Assembly (NCBI GenBank): GCA_017998495.1
Contig: JAGOCY010000119.1
Location: 1-5,599 of the forward strand
DNA length: 5,599 nt
Direction of reading: 5' to 3'
DNA from: Corallincola sp.
Lineage (GTDB): Bacteria > Pseudomonadota > Gammaproteobacteria > Enterobacterales > Neiellaceae
Under the pieces are notes generated by a model, which saw only the letters and a program-made list of their open reading frames with translations, was not told the DNA's origin and did not search any database. Of the stretch, positions 1-5,599 are shown piece by piece. Every line of letters starts with the position of its first letter. The first letter of the stretch is position 1. Made by a program: the position numbers and the translations under genes.

Positions 1-11
1 GCGCGGTATGA
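1..11 (+). CDS. Possible 3' end of an upstream gene, probably flhF
   Basis: A TGA at 9-11 overlaps the flhG ATG as ATGA, an arrangement typical of translationally coupled genes. In this family of loci the gene before flhG is flhF, the SRP-type GTPase that places the polar flagellum. Only two codons would be inside the window (Ala, Val), so neither the reading frame nor the identity can be shown from this sequence. The call rests on gene order alone. Confidence 0.3.
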
Positions 12-892
12 GCAGTATTCTCGGTGATCAAGCAAGTGGCCTGCGAAGCATGAACAAATCCAGACTGGTTAAAGTGATTGCGGTCACTGGCGGCAAGGGG
101 GGCGTGGGTAAGACCAACGTCACCATCAACACGGCAGTGGCACTGGCAGAACTCGGTAAGCGAGTGCTGGTGCTCGATGCTGACCTTGGCCTTGCCAACT
201 GCGACGTGCTGCTCGGCCTGCGTGCCGAGAAGAACCTCTCCCATGTGCTCTCCGGCGAATGCGAGCTGGAAGAGATCCTGGTCGAGGGGCCCAAAGGGAT
301 CATGATTGTGCCCGCTGCCAGCGGTACCCAATCGATGGTTGAACTGACCCCGGCCCAGCATGCTGGGTTGATCCGCGCCTTCAGTGAACTGCGCACCCCC
401 TGTGATGTGCTGCTGATCGACACCGCGGCTGGTATTTCGGACATGGTGCTGAGCTTTTCGCGCGCCGCCCAGGACGTGATGATGGTGGTCTGTGACGAGC
501 CAACCTCGATCACTGACGCCTACGCCCTGATCAAGATCCTCAGTCGTGAGCACGGCGTGTTCCGCTTCAAGATCGTGGCCAACATGGCACGTAGCCTGCG
601 TGAAGGGCAGGAGCTGTTTGCCAAGCTGACCAAAGTGACTGACCGTTTTCTCGACGTGGCGCTGGAGCTGGTGGCGACCATCCCCTTCGATGAGAACGTG
701 CGCAAAGCGGTGCGGCGTCAGCAGGTGGTGACTGATGCCTTCCCCCGCTCGGCCGCATCACTGGCGTTCCGTACTCTGGCGGCGCGGGCCATGACCTGGC
801 CAGTGCCGGCCCAGCCCTCGGGCCATCTCGAATTCTTTATTGAACAGCTGATTGGGCGCCCCGCCCCGGAGCGAGAAGAGATCCGTGAATAA
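8..892 (+). CDS. flhG: FlhG (FleN/YlxH), MinD-like ATPase controlling flagellar number
   Basis: This 294-residue cytoplasmic P-loop ATPase of the ParA/MinD class limits polar flagellar number. In relatives it antagonises the sigma-54 regulator FlrA/FleQ and stimulates the FlhF GTPase. The deviant Walker A motif is KGGVGKT at residues 30-36, with signature Lys30 and ATP-binding Lys35. Next come the Walker A' stretch LDADLGLAN (56-64) and the switch II motif DTAAG (138-142). The family stretches PAASGTQSM (102-110) and CDEPTSITDAYAL (162-174) are also present. The N-terminus holds DQASGLR (7-13), matching the DQAxGLR activator segment used on FlhF. Keeping this motif is why the ATG at 8 is preferred to the ATG at 50. 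The C-terminal HLEFFIEQLIG (273-283) looks like the amphipathic membrane-targeting helix of MinD proteins. Its end overlaps fliA by 8 bases. No key residue is missing. Confidence 0.97.
   Translation: MSSILGDQASGLRSMNKSRLVKVIAVTGGKGGVGKTNVTINTAVALAELGKRVLVLDADLGLANCDVLLGLRAEKNLSHVLSGECELEEILVEGPKGIMIVPAASGTQSMVELTPAQHAGLIRAFSELRTPCDVLLIDTAAGISDMVLSFSRAAQDVMMVVCDEPTSITDAYALIKILSREHGVFRFKIVANMARSLREGQELFAKLTKVTDRFLDVALELVATIPFDENVRKAVRRQQVVTDAFPRSAASLAFRTLAARAMTWPVPAQPSGHLEFFIEQLIGRPAPEREEIRE
868..887 (+). promoter_or_regulatory. Ribosome binding site and GTG start of fliA
   Basis: The GTG at 885-887 is preceded by GGAG at 868-871 (13 bases away) and by purine-rich GAGAAGAG at 873-880 (4 bases away). 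Neither is ideal. The site lies wholly within the last codons of flhG, so ribosomes finishing flhG would probably reinitiate here. This fits the start set by protein similarity. Confidence 0.6.
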
Positions 893-1616
893 AGCATCAG
901 CCTATGCGGCGCAACAACGACAGCAGGTCGTTGAGCAGCACGCGGGGCTGGTGAAACGGATTGCACATCACCTCAAGGGACGCCTGCCAGCCAACGTGCA
1001 GCTCGACGACCTCATTCAGGCCGGCATGATCGGCCTGCTTGAGGCGGTGCGCCAGTTTGATGGCAGCAAGGGCGCCAGTTTTGAAACCTACGCCGGCATC
1101 CGCATTCGCGGTGCCATGCTCGACGAGATCCGCCGCCAGGGCTGGGCGCCGCGTTCGGTGCACCGCAACAGTCGTATGGTGAGCGAAGCGATCCATGAGA
1201 TCTCCCAAGACCTGGGGCGCGATGCCACCGACGCCGAGGTTGCCCGCAAGCTCGATATCTCCCTTGATGACTATCACGGCATGCTGGTCGATATCAGTGC
1301 CGGCAAGGTGGTCGGTATCGAGGATCTGGGCGTAACTGATGATGTTTTGAGCGCTGAGCAGGAGCCTGATGGCAACCTGCCATTCGAACAGGTTGCCGAC
1401 GAAAAATTTCAGCGTGCGCTTGCTCAAGCAATTGCAACGTTGCCTGAGCGTGAATCACTAGTGCTGTCGCTATACTACGATGAAGAGCTGAACCTGCGGG
1501 AGATTGGCCAGGTTCTGGATGTCAGTGAGTCCAGAGTCAGCCAGATCATGTCGCAGGCGATGCACCGGCTTAAGGCCAAATTGAAGTACTGGCGGGACGT
1601 TCCGCCGTTCGCTTAG
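885..1616 (+). CDS. fliA: FliA, RNA polymerase sigma-28 factor for flagellar genes
   Basis: This sigma-70-family factor directs transcription of late flagellar genes (flagellin, motor, chemotaxis) and in the family is held inactive by the anti-sigma factor FlgM. From the GTG at 885 it has 243 residues, close to the usual FliA length. Region 2 is clear: [20 protein letters not shown] (40-59) and [19 protein letters not shown] (65-83), followed by GWAPRSV (86-92). Region 4 begins at [13 protein letters not shown] (186-198), and its helix-turn-helix lies at about 202-225 ([20 protein letters not shown]). An in-frame TTG at 852 would add 11 residues, but they have no family match and no ribosome binding site lies before them. 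GTG at 885 follows purine-rich GAGAAGAG and gives [10 protein letters not shown], typical for the family. The GTG start and the overlap with flhG suggest translational coupling. Confidence 0.97.
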   Translation: MNKASAYAAQQRQQVVEQHAGLVKRIAHHLKGRLPANVQLDDLIQAGMIGLLEAVRQFDGSKGASFETYAGIRIRGAMLDEIRRQGWAPRSVHRNSRMVSEAIHEISQDLGRDATDAEVARKLDISLDDYHGMLVDISAGKVVGIEDLGVTDDVLSAEQEPDGNLPFEQVADEKFQRALAQAIATLPERESLVLSLYYDEELNLREIGQVLDVSESRVSQIMSQAMHRLKAKLKYWRDVPPFA

Positions 1617-1626
1617 GGGAAGCTCC

Positions 1627-1639
1627 GGAGGGCGCCTTG
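1627..1639 (+). promoter_or_regulatory. Ribosome binding site fixing the TTG start of cheY
   Basis: GGAGG at 1627-1631 lies 5 bases before the TTG at 1637-1639. The only nearby ATG in frame (1649) is 17 bases away from it, too far for efficient pairing. The site therefore favours initiation at TTG, giving MDKNMKIL rather than MKIL. Close homologues in Vibrio-like bacteria have the longer N-terminus as I remember them, while Pseudomonas CheY starts at MKIL. Confidence 0.65.
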
Positions 1640-2020
1640 GATAAGAACATGAAGATCCTCATCGTTGATGATTTCTCGACGATGCGTCGAATCATCAAGA
1701 ACCTGCTGCGCGACCTGGGTTTCAACAACACCCATGAAGCCGACGACGGCAACACGGCGTTGCCGATGTTGCAGAGCAGCGAGTTTGATTTTGTGGTGAC
1801 CGACTGGAACATGCCGGGGATGCAGGGCATCGACCTGCTGCGGGCGATTCGGGCCGACGACAAACTCAAGCACCTACCGGTGCTGATGGTGACCGCCGAG
1901 GCCAAGAAGGAGCAGATCATCGCGGCTGCCCAGGCTGGGGTGAATGGCTACATCGTCAAGCCCTTTACGGCAGCAACGCTCAAGGAAAAGCTCGACAAGA
2001 TCTTCGAGCGTATCGGCTGA
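1637..2020 (+). CDS. cheY: CheY, chemotaxis response regulator
   Basis: This single-domain receiver takes phosphate from CheA. CheY-P then binds FliM in the flagellar switch and changes rotation. The 127 residues match the family length. Numbered from the TTG start, the acidic pocket is Asp11 and Asp12 (VDDFSTMRR), the phosphorylation site is Asp56 (TDWNMPG), and the switch residues are Thr86 ([10 protein letters not shown]) and Tyr105. Lys108 ([11 protein letters not shown]) is also present. These correspond to Asp12, Asp13, Asp57, Thr87, Tyr106 and Lys109 of E. coli CheY. Its position beside cheZ and cheA marks it as the motor-signalling CheY rather than an orphan receiver. It lies 20 bases after fliA and 35 before cheZ, so it is probably cotranscribed with both. 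The rare TTG codon is unusual for a protein normally made in large amounts. Confidence 0.98.
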   Translation: MDKNMKILIVDDFSTMRRIIKNLLRDLGFNNTHEADDGNTALPMLQSSEFDFVVTDWNMPGMQGIDLLRAIRADDKLKHLPVLMVTAEAKKEQIIAAAQAGVNGYIVKPFTAATLKEKLDKIFERIG

Positions 2021-2055
2021 AGGCCGCGGCCCGCATATGACAGGAGAGCCGTGGC

Positions 2056-2817
2056 ATGAGTAACACGCCAATGATTACGCTTGAACAGGCGCGAGAGCTG
2101 GTCGCGCTATTGGAGCAGGGGCAGCAGACCCAGGCAGATATGCTGCTGGGCAGCATCAACAGCGGTGCTGATCGCCTCTCTACAGAGCTGTTTGCCGAAG
2201 TGGGCAAGCTGACTCGCCAGTTGCATGACGCGCTGAACGATTTTCATCTGGACCCGCGACTGGGCGCGCTGGCGACTGAGGATATTCCCGATGCCAAGCA
2301 ACGCTTGAGCTACGTTATCGCCAAGACCGAAGAAGCCGCCAACCGCACCATGGATGCCGTCGAAGCCAGCCTGCCGCTGGCTGACAATCTGCACAGCCGC
2401 ATTCGCGCCGTGCTGCCCAACTGGGAAAAGCTAATGTCGCGCTCGCTTGGCATTGGTGAGTTCAAGGCTCTGTGCCATGAGCTCGATGCGCTGCTCAAGG
2501 CCTCGGATCAGGATTCAGAAAAGCTGCGCGAGCTGATGACTGAAGTGTTGATGGCCCAGGATTTCCAGGATCTGACCGGGCAGGTGATCCGCCGGGTGAT
2601 CGATCTGGTACGCGAAGTAGAAGAGAGCCTGATCAATCTGGTCAAGGTGTTCGGTGGTCCGGTCAAGCAGGGCAAGCTGGAGCCGGCCAAGGTTGATCAG
2701 GTGGCCCTGGCTGATGCGATGCGCGCAGAAGGGCCGGTGGTTGACTCGGTCAACCGCAACTCGGTGGTCTCCGGCCAGGATGAGGTCGACGATCTGCTGT
2801 CCAGTTTGGGCTTCTGA
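2056..2817 (+). CDS. cheZ: CheZ, CheY-P phosphatase
   Basis: CheZ speeds loss of phosphate from CheY-P, ending the motor signal. The 253-residue protein is mostly helical, as expected for the dimeric long-hairpin fold. The catalytic stretch AQDFQDLTGQVIRR (167-180) is intact: Asp172 and Gln176 correspond to Asp143 and Gln147 of E. coli CheZ, where Gln147 positions the attacking water. The C-terminal QDEVDDLLSSLGF (241-253) is the peptide that tethers CheY, joined to the helices by a flexible stretch (about 200-240). At 253 residues it is longer than the 214-residue E. coli protein, with the extra length mainly before the catalytic stretch. The ATG at 2056 follows GGAGAG (2043-2048) at 7 bases. 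It sits between cheY, its substrate, and cheA, the kinase that it opposes. Confidence 0.97.
   Translation: MSNTPMITLEQARELVALLEQGQQTQADMLLGSINSGADRLSTELFAEVGKLTRQLHDALNDFHLDPRLGALATEDIPDAKQRLSYVIAKTEEAANRTMDAVEASLPLADNLHSRIRAVLPNWEKLMSRSLGIGEFKALCHELDALLKASDQDSEKLRELMTEVLMAQDFQDLTGQVIRRVIDLVREVEESLINLVKVFGGPVKQGKLEPAKVDQVALADAMRAEGPVVDSVNRNSVVSGQDEVDDLLSSLGF
2776..2814 (+). other. CheY-docking peptide at the CheZ C-terminus
   Basis: These codons specify QDEVDDLLSSLGF, residues 241-253. In E. coli the equivalent tail forms a helix that binds the alpha4-beta5-alpha5 face of CheY, the same surface used by FliM. The pattern is an acidic pair, a hydrophobic residue, an acid, one residue, LL, two residues, then L. 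It recurs three times in the linker of the next gene, cheA. Confidence 0.85.
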
Positions 2818-2834
2818 CAAGGGGAGAGAGATCG

Positions 2835-5027
2835 ATGGCCTTCGATGTCGATGAAGATATCCTCCAGGATTTCCTGGTCGAAGCAGGCGAGATCCTCGAA
2901 TTACTGCAGGAGCAGCTGGTCGAGCTTGAGAACAAGCCCCATGACCGCGACCTGCTCAACGCCATTTTCCGTGGTTTTCACACCGTTAAGGGTGGTGCGG
3001 GCTTCCTGTCGCTGACGGCGATGGTCGATGCCTGCCATGGCGCCGAAAACGTGTTTGATAACCTGCGTAACGGCAAGCGTCAGGTCACCCCCGAATTGAT
3101 GGATGTGATCCTGCAGGCGCTGGATGCGATCAATGCGATGTTTGGTGAGTTGCAGAATCGGGCGCCGTTAACGCCTGCTTCGCAGCAGTTGCTGGACGCG
3201 CTGCATCACCTCAGCGAGCCTGACGATGGCAAACAGCCGCCGGTTGCGGCTGCCCCCAAAGTTGTGGCTAAGGCACCGCAACCGGCACTAGTGCCAGAAC
3301 CGGTGGCGGCTGCTGCTGCCGATCCGGATGTGATTGCCGCTGCTCAGCATCGTGCCGAGGGCAGTGTCGATGAGATGACCGACGCCGAGTTCGACGCACT
3401 GATGGACGAGCTGCACGGCAAGGGCAAAGGCCCGGGTGCCGCCGCCATTGTGCAGGCGGCCGCCGACGGTGATATTACCGACGACGAGTTTGAAGCACTG
3501 CTGGATCAGCTACATGGCAAAGGCCGCCATGGCGGCCGCCCTGATGCGGTCGTGGCTCCTGCCGGTGGCGCTGGTGGTGATGGTGATGAGATCACCGACG
3601 ATGAATTTGAAGCGCTGCTGGACCAGTTGCATGGCAAAGGCAAGGGGCCGGCGGTGGTGCGCGCCGCAATCGCCAACGCCGCCGCCCGCGCCAGCGAAGC
3701 CCCGGCTCCGGCCGCCAAGGCACCTGCTGAGGAGGCCGCTAAGCCAGCGCCAGCCGCTGCACCCAAGGCCGAGGCACCAACGCGTGCTCCTGCGCCTGTG
3801 GCAATCGATAAGGGCGATGACGACAAGAAGGCGGCTGCGGCTGACACCACAGTACGTGTCGATACCGCGCGTCTTGATCAGATCATGAATATGGTCGGCG
3901 AGTTGGTGCTGGTGCGTAACCGTCTGGTCAGTTTGGTGGGTGCCAAGTCGGCTGATGAAGATATGGCCAAGGCGGTGGCCAACCTTGATGTGGTAACTGC
4001 CGACCTGCAGGGCGCGGTGATGAAAACCCGCATGCAGCCGATCAAGAAGGTGTTTGGCCGCTTCCCGCGCGTGGTACGCGATTTGGCGCGCAGCCTGGGC
4101 AAGGATATCAACCTTGAACTGGAAGGCGAGGAGACCGATCTCGACAAGAATCTGGTGGAGGCGCTGGCAGATCCCTTGGTCCACCTGGTGCGCAACTCCG
4201 TGGACCATGGCATCGAGATGCCCGATATCCGTATTGCCAACGGCAAGAATCGGACGGGAACTGTACGGCTGTCGGCGTCGCAGGAGGGGGATCATATCCT
4301 GCTCAAGATCTCCGACGATGGCGCCGGCATGGACCCGGAGAAGCTCAAAAATATCGCGGTTGAACGCGGTGTGCTGGATAGCGAGCAAGCGGCGCGCATG
4401 TCCGATCAGGACGCCTTCAACCTGATTTTTGCCCCGGGTTTTTCGACCAAGAAAGAGATATCCGATATCTCTGGTCGTGGCGTGGGCATGGATGTGGTCA
4501 AGACCAAGATCACCCAGCTCAATGGCTCAGTGCAGATCAACTCGGCCAAGGGTGTCGGCACCACCATGGAGATCAAGGTGCCGCTGACCTTGGCCATTCT
4601 GCCAACGCTGATGGTGGTGGTCGGCAAGCAGACCTTCGCCCTGCCGCTGGCGGCGGTCAACGAGATCTTCAACCTCGATTTGAGCAAAACCAAGGTGGTC
4701 GATGGTCAGCGCACGGTGATTGTGCGCCAGAAAGCGATCCCGCTGTTCTATCTCGAAGACTGGCTGGTGCGCCGGCGCGGCAAAGCCCATAAGCGCACCG
4801 ATCATAGCGGCTTGGGCAATGTGGTGATCGTGCAGCTGGGGGCCAACAAGCAGGTCGGTTTTGTGGTCGACAGCCTGATTGGTCAGGAAGAAGTGGTGAT
4901 CAAACCGCTGGGCACCATGCTGCAGGGCACGCCGGGCATGGCTGGCGCCACCATCACCAGCGATGGCGGTATCGCCTTGATCCTCGATGTGCCAAGCCTG
5001 CTCAAGCATTACGCCAAGAAGAACTAA
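2835..5027 (+). CDS. cheA: CheA, chemotaxis histidine kinase, with triplicated linker motif
   Basis: CheA works in receptor arrays with CheW, phosphorylating itself and then CheY and CheB. The 730-residue protein is longer than E. coli CheA (654). P1 (about 1-125) carries phospho-acceptor His49 in FHTVKGGAGF. Residues about 126-336 are an Ala/Pro/Gly/Asp-rich linker with three copies of a DEFEALL-type motif and no recognisable P2 domain. P3 dimerisation helices start near 340 (VDTARLDQIMNMVGELVLVR). The P4 kinase domain has the N box HLVRNSVDHGIE (450-461), G1 DDGAGMD (494-500), F box FAPGFSTK (532-539) and G2 GRGVGMDVV (548-556), all intact. P5, the CheW-like domain, runs from about 585 to 730. 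The ATG at 2835 follows GGGGAG (2821-2826) at 8 bases. It lies 17 bases after cheZ. Function is secure; the linker's role is inferred. Confidence 0.98.
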   Translation: MAFDVDEDILQDFLVEAGEILELLQEQLVELENKPHDRDLLNAIFRGFHTVKGGAGFLSLTAMVDACHGAENVFDNLRNGKRQVTPELMDVILQALDAINAMFGELQNRAPLTPASQQLLDALHHLSEPDDGKQPPVAAAPKVVAKAPQPALVPEPVAAAAADPDVIAAAQHRAEGSVDEMTDAEFDALMDELHGKGKGPGAAAIVQAAADGDITDDEFEALLDQLHGKGRHGGRPDAVVAPAGGAGGDGDEITDDEFEALLDQLHGKGKGPAVVRAAIANAAARASEAPAPAAKAPAEEAAKPAPAAAPKAEAPTRAPAPVAIDKGDDDKKAAAADTTVRVDTARLDQIMNMVGELVLVRNRLVSLVGAKSADEDMAKAVANLDVVTADLQGAVMKTRMQPIKKVFGRFPRVVRDLARSLGKDINLELEGEETDLDKNLVEALADPLVHLVRNSVDHGIEMPDIRIANGKNRTGTVRLSASQEGDHILLKISDDGAGMDPEKLKNIAVERGVLDSEQAARMSDQDAFNLIFAPGFSTKKEISDISGRGVGMDVVKTKITQLNGSVQINSAKGVGTTMEIKVPLTLAILPTLMVVVGKQTFALPLAAVNEIFNLDLSKTKVVDGQRTVIVRQKAIPLFYLEDWLVRRRGKAHKRTDHSGLGNVVIVQLGANKQVGFVVDSLIGQEEVVIKPLGTMLQGTPGMAGATITSDGGIALILDVPSLLKHYAKKN
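3369..3434 (+). repeat. CheA linker motif, copy 1
   Basis: Residues 179-200 hold TDAEFDALMDELHGKGKGP preceded by DEM. It is the most divergent of the three copies, matching copy 3 at 17 of 22 residues, and every change but Ala-for-Asp is conservative (Met/Ile, Asp/Glu, Met/Leu, Glu/Gln). The acid-hydrophobic-acid-x-hydrophobic pair pattern of a CheY-binding peptide is kept. Confidence 0.85.
3471..3527 (+). repeat. CheA linker motif, copy 2
   Basis: Residues 213-231 contain ITDDEFEALLDQLHGKG. These 17 residues (214-230) are identical to copy 3, yet 6 codons (7 bases) differ, all silently. It starts 33 residues after copy 1, separated by an Ala-rich spacer. Confidence 0.9.
3522..3537 (+). repeat. 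16-base perfect palindrome inside cheA
   Basis: GGCCGCCATGGCGGCC reads the same on both strands. It lies at the end of linker motif copy 2 and encodes the Gly-Arg-His-Gly-Gly part of the spacer. High local GC makes such a palindrome less surprising, and no binding protein can be proposed from the sequence. Confidence 0.5.
3585..3650 (+). repeat. CheA linker motif, copy 3
   Basis: Residues 251-272 hold DE followed by ITDDEFEALLDQLHGKGKGP. It starts 39 residues after copy 2, with a Gly/Ala/Asp-rich spacer between. After it comes about 60 residues of Ala/Pro-rich sequence ending in a charged stretch (KGDDDKK, 326-332) just before the dimerisation helices. Confidence 0.9.
4454..4472 (+). repeat. 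Perfect 9-base inverted repeat within cheA
   Basis: AGAGATATC, one central C, then GATATCTCT: the two arms are exact reverse complements. In RNA this would allow an 8-pair stem with a 3-base loop. It encodes EISDIS between the F and G2 boxes of the kinase domain and uses ATA for isoleucine, a rare choice beside the ATC/ATT used nearby. No U-run follows, so it does not look like a terminator. Confidence 0.6.
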
Positions 5028-5035
5028 AAAGGGCC

Positions 5036-5057
5036 GGGAGACTAAGTAATTCGCATG
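5036..5057 (+). promoter_or_regulatory. Widely spaced ribosome binding site of cheB
   Basis: The best Shine-Dalgarno match is GGGAG at 5036-5040, but it lies 14 bases before the ATG at 5055, more than the usual 5-10. An in-frame TAA at 5043-5045 rules out any far upstream start. The only other possible codon in the gap is ATT at 5049, which would be very rare. The ATG is kept because [11 protein letters not shown] matches CheB N-termini. Confidence 0.5.
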
Positions 5058-5599
5058 TCAATCAAGGTCCTGGTGGTCGATGATTCCAGTTTTTTCCGTC
5101 GCCGGCTGAGTGAGATCCTCAACCTCGATCCTGAGTTAGAAGTGGTGGATACCGCCAGCAATGGTCGCGATGCCATCGACAAGGTGCAAAAGCTGCGGCC
5201 GGACGTGGTCACCATGGATATTGAGATGCCGGTGATGGATGGCATTGCCGCCGTCAAGGCGATCATGGCGGTGCAGCCGACGCCGATCCTGATGTTCTCC
5301 TCCCTGACCCAGGAGGGGGCGCAGGCGACCCTTAATGCGCTGGATGCTGGGGCCATGGATTTTCTGCCCAAGCGTTTTGAAGACATTTCGCGCGATAAAG
5401 AGGAAGCCAAGCGCCAGCTGCAGCAGCGGGTGAAAGCGCTGGGGCGACGGCGGGCGATGCCATTGCGCCGGCCGGAACCGCCGGCACCTTTGCCGCCAGT
5501 AACGGCCTCTGCCCGGCCGTCGCTGGTTTCCACCGTGGCCTCAGCGGCTGCCGCAAGTGCCGCGCCGGCTGCGGCGCCTGCTCCCAGCCTGGCCCGTGG
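5055..5599 (+). CDS. cheB: CheB, chemotaxis methylesterase, N-terminal part (runs off the window)
   Basis: CheB removes methyl groups from chemoreceptors and deamidates their glutamines, providing adaptation once CheA phosphorylates it. The window holds 181 complete codons, covering the receiver domain and a linker. The C-terminal esterase domain, with its Ser-His-Asp triad, lies beyond the right edge. Receiver residues are all present: Asp9 and Asp10 ([10 protein letters not shown]), phospho-acceptor Asp55 ([11 protein letters not shown]), the switch region FSSLT (81-85) and Lys106 (DFLPKRF). The FFRRRLSEI start and the [17 protein letters not shown] stretch mark it as CheB rather than CheY. 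From about residue 134 the sequence turns into an Ala/Pro-rich linker (PEPPAPLPP, then [16 protein letters not shown]), longer than in enteric CheB. It follows cheA by 27 bases and no stop occurs before the window ends. Confidence 0.95.
   Translation, partial: MSIKVLVVDDSSFFRRRLSEILNLDPELEVVDTASNGRDAIDKVQKLRPDVVTMDIEMPVMDGIAAVKAIMAVQPTPILMFSSLTQEGAQATLNALDAGAMDFLPKRFEDISRDKEEAKRQLQQRVKALGRRRAMPLRRPEPPAPLPPVTASARPSLVSTVASAAAASAAPAAAPAPSLAR

Noticed and set aside
1440..1476. TATACT at 1471-1476 as the -10 box of a promoter for cheY
   Set aside because: It encodes Tyr-Tyr in conserved sigma region 4 of FliA, and no -35 box lies at 16-18 bases; TTGCCT is 25 bases away.
1617..1636. Sigma-28 promoter before cheY
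   Set aside because: I found no match to the TAAAGTTT / GCCGATAA pattern in the gap or in the end of fliA. The chemotaxis genes appear to rely on a promoter further upstream.
2022..2031. GGCCGCGGCC palindrome just after the cheY stop, as a possible terminator
   Set aside because: The stem would be only three or four pairs with a tiny loop and no U-run follows; cheZ begins 25 bases later.
2037..2063. Eight-codon open frame (ATG at 2037) between cheY and cheZ, ending inside the cheZ start
   Set aside because: It has no ribosome binding site of its own and its codons cover the cheZ Shine-Dalgarno. It is most likely chance.
3436..3888. 150-codon + strand frame overlapping the cheA linker
   Set aside because: It is an out-of-frame reading of the repetitive, GC-rich linker, rich in Arg and Pro, with no ribosome binding site and no recognisable domain.
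3510..4388. 292-codon open frame on the - strand opposite cheA
   Set aside because: It is antisense to a fully conserved CheA, has no family motifs and is a usual by-product of GC-biased third positions. The same applies to the - strand frames at 28-513, 897-1427, 4527-5009 and 5042-5533.
5028..5054. Terminator between cheA and cheB suggested by the A-run and G/C-rich stretch
   Set aside because: There is no inverted repeat with a U-run on the + strand, and cheB starts 27 bases after cheA.

Overview
The window is a block of flagellar regulation and chemotaxis genes, all on the + strand and tightly packed: flhG, fliA, cheY, cheZ, cheA and the 5' part of cheB. No mobile element, RNA gene, CRISPR array or convincing terminator is visible. 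The gene order, the presence of CheZ, the MinD-like FlhG with a DQAxGLR N-terminus, and the moderately GC-rich coding point to a polarly flagellated gammaproteobacterium of the Aeromonas/Oceanimonas/Vibrio/Shewanella kind. Aeromonadales is my best guess from protein resemblance, but the sequence alone does not prove it.

Layout. flhG (8-892) counts polar flagella and restrains the flagellar regulator. fliA (885-1616, GTG start, 8-base overlap with flhG) is sigma-28 for late flagellar and chemotaxis genes. cheY (1637-2020, TTG start), cheZ (2056-2817) and cheA (2835-5027) are the response regulator, its phosphatase and the histidine kinase. cheB (from 5055) is the methylesterase. It runs off the right edge, leaving its receiver domain and a long Ala/Pro-rich linker in view. 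Gaps between genes are 17-35 bases, so the genes probably form one transcript. flhF should lie just left of the window.

The genes form one circuit. FlhG sets flagellar number and FliA switches on late genes. CheA phosphorylates CheY and CheB, CheY-P reverses the motor, CheZ removes the phosphate, and CheB-P adapts the receptors.

The most notable point is in CheA. The region that holds the CheY/CheB-docking P2 domain in E. coli CheA is a low-complexity linker. It carries three copies of a short acidic motif (core TDDEFEALLDQLHGKG). This motif resembles the CheY-binding tail of the neighbouring CheZ (QDEVDDLLSSLGF) and, from memory, the CheY-binding N-terminus of FliM. I infer that three short linear docking peptides do the work of P2. 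Copies 2 and 3 are identical in protein over 17 residues but differ at 6 codons, which suggests selection on the peptide. This is otherwise a conventional core locus; I see no wholly new system.
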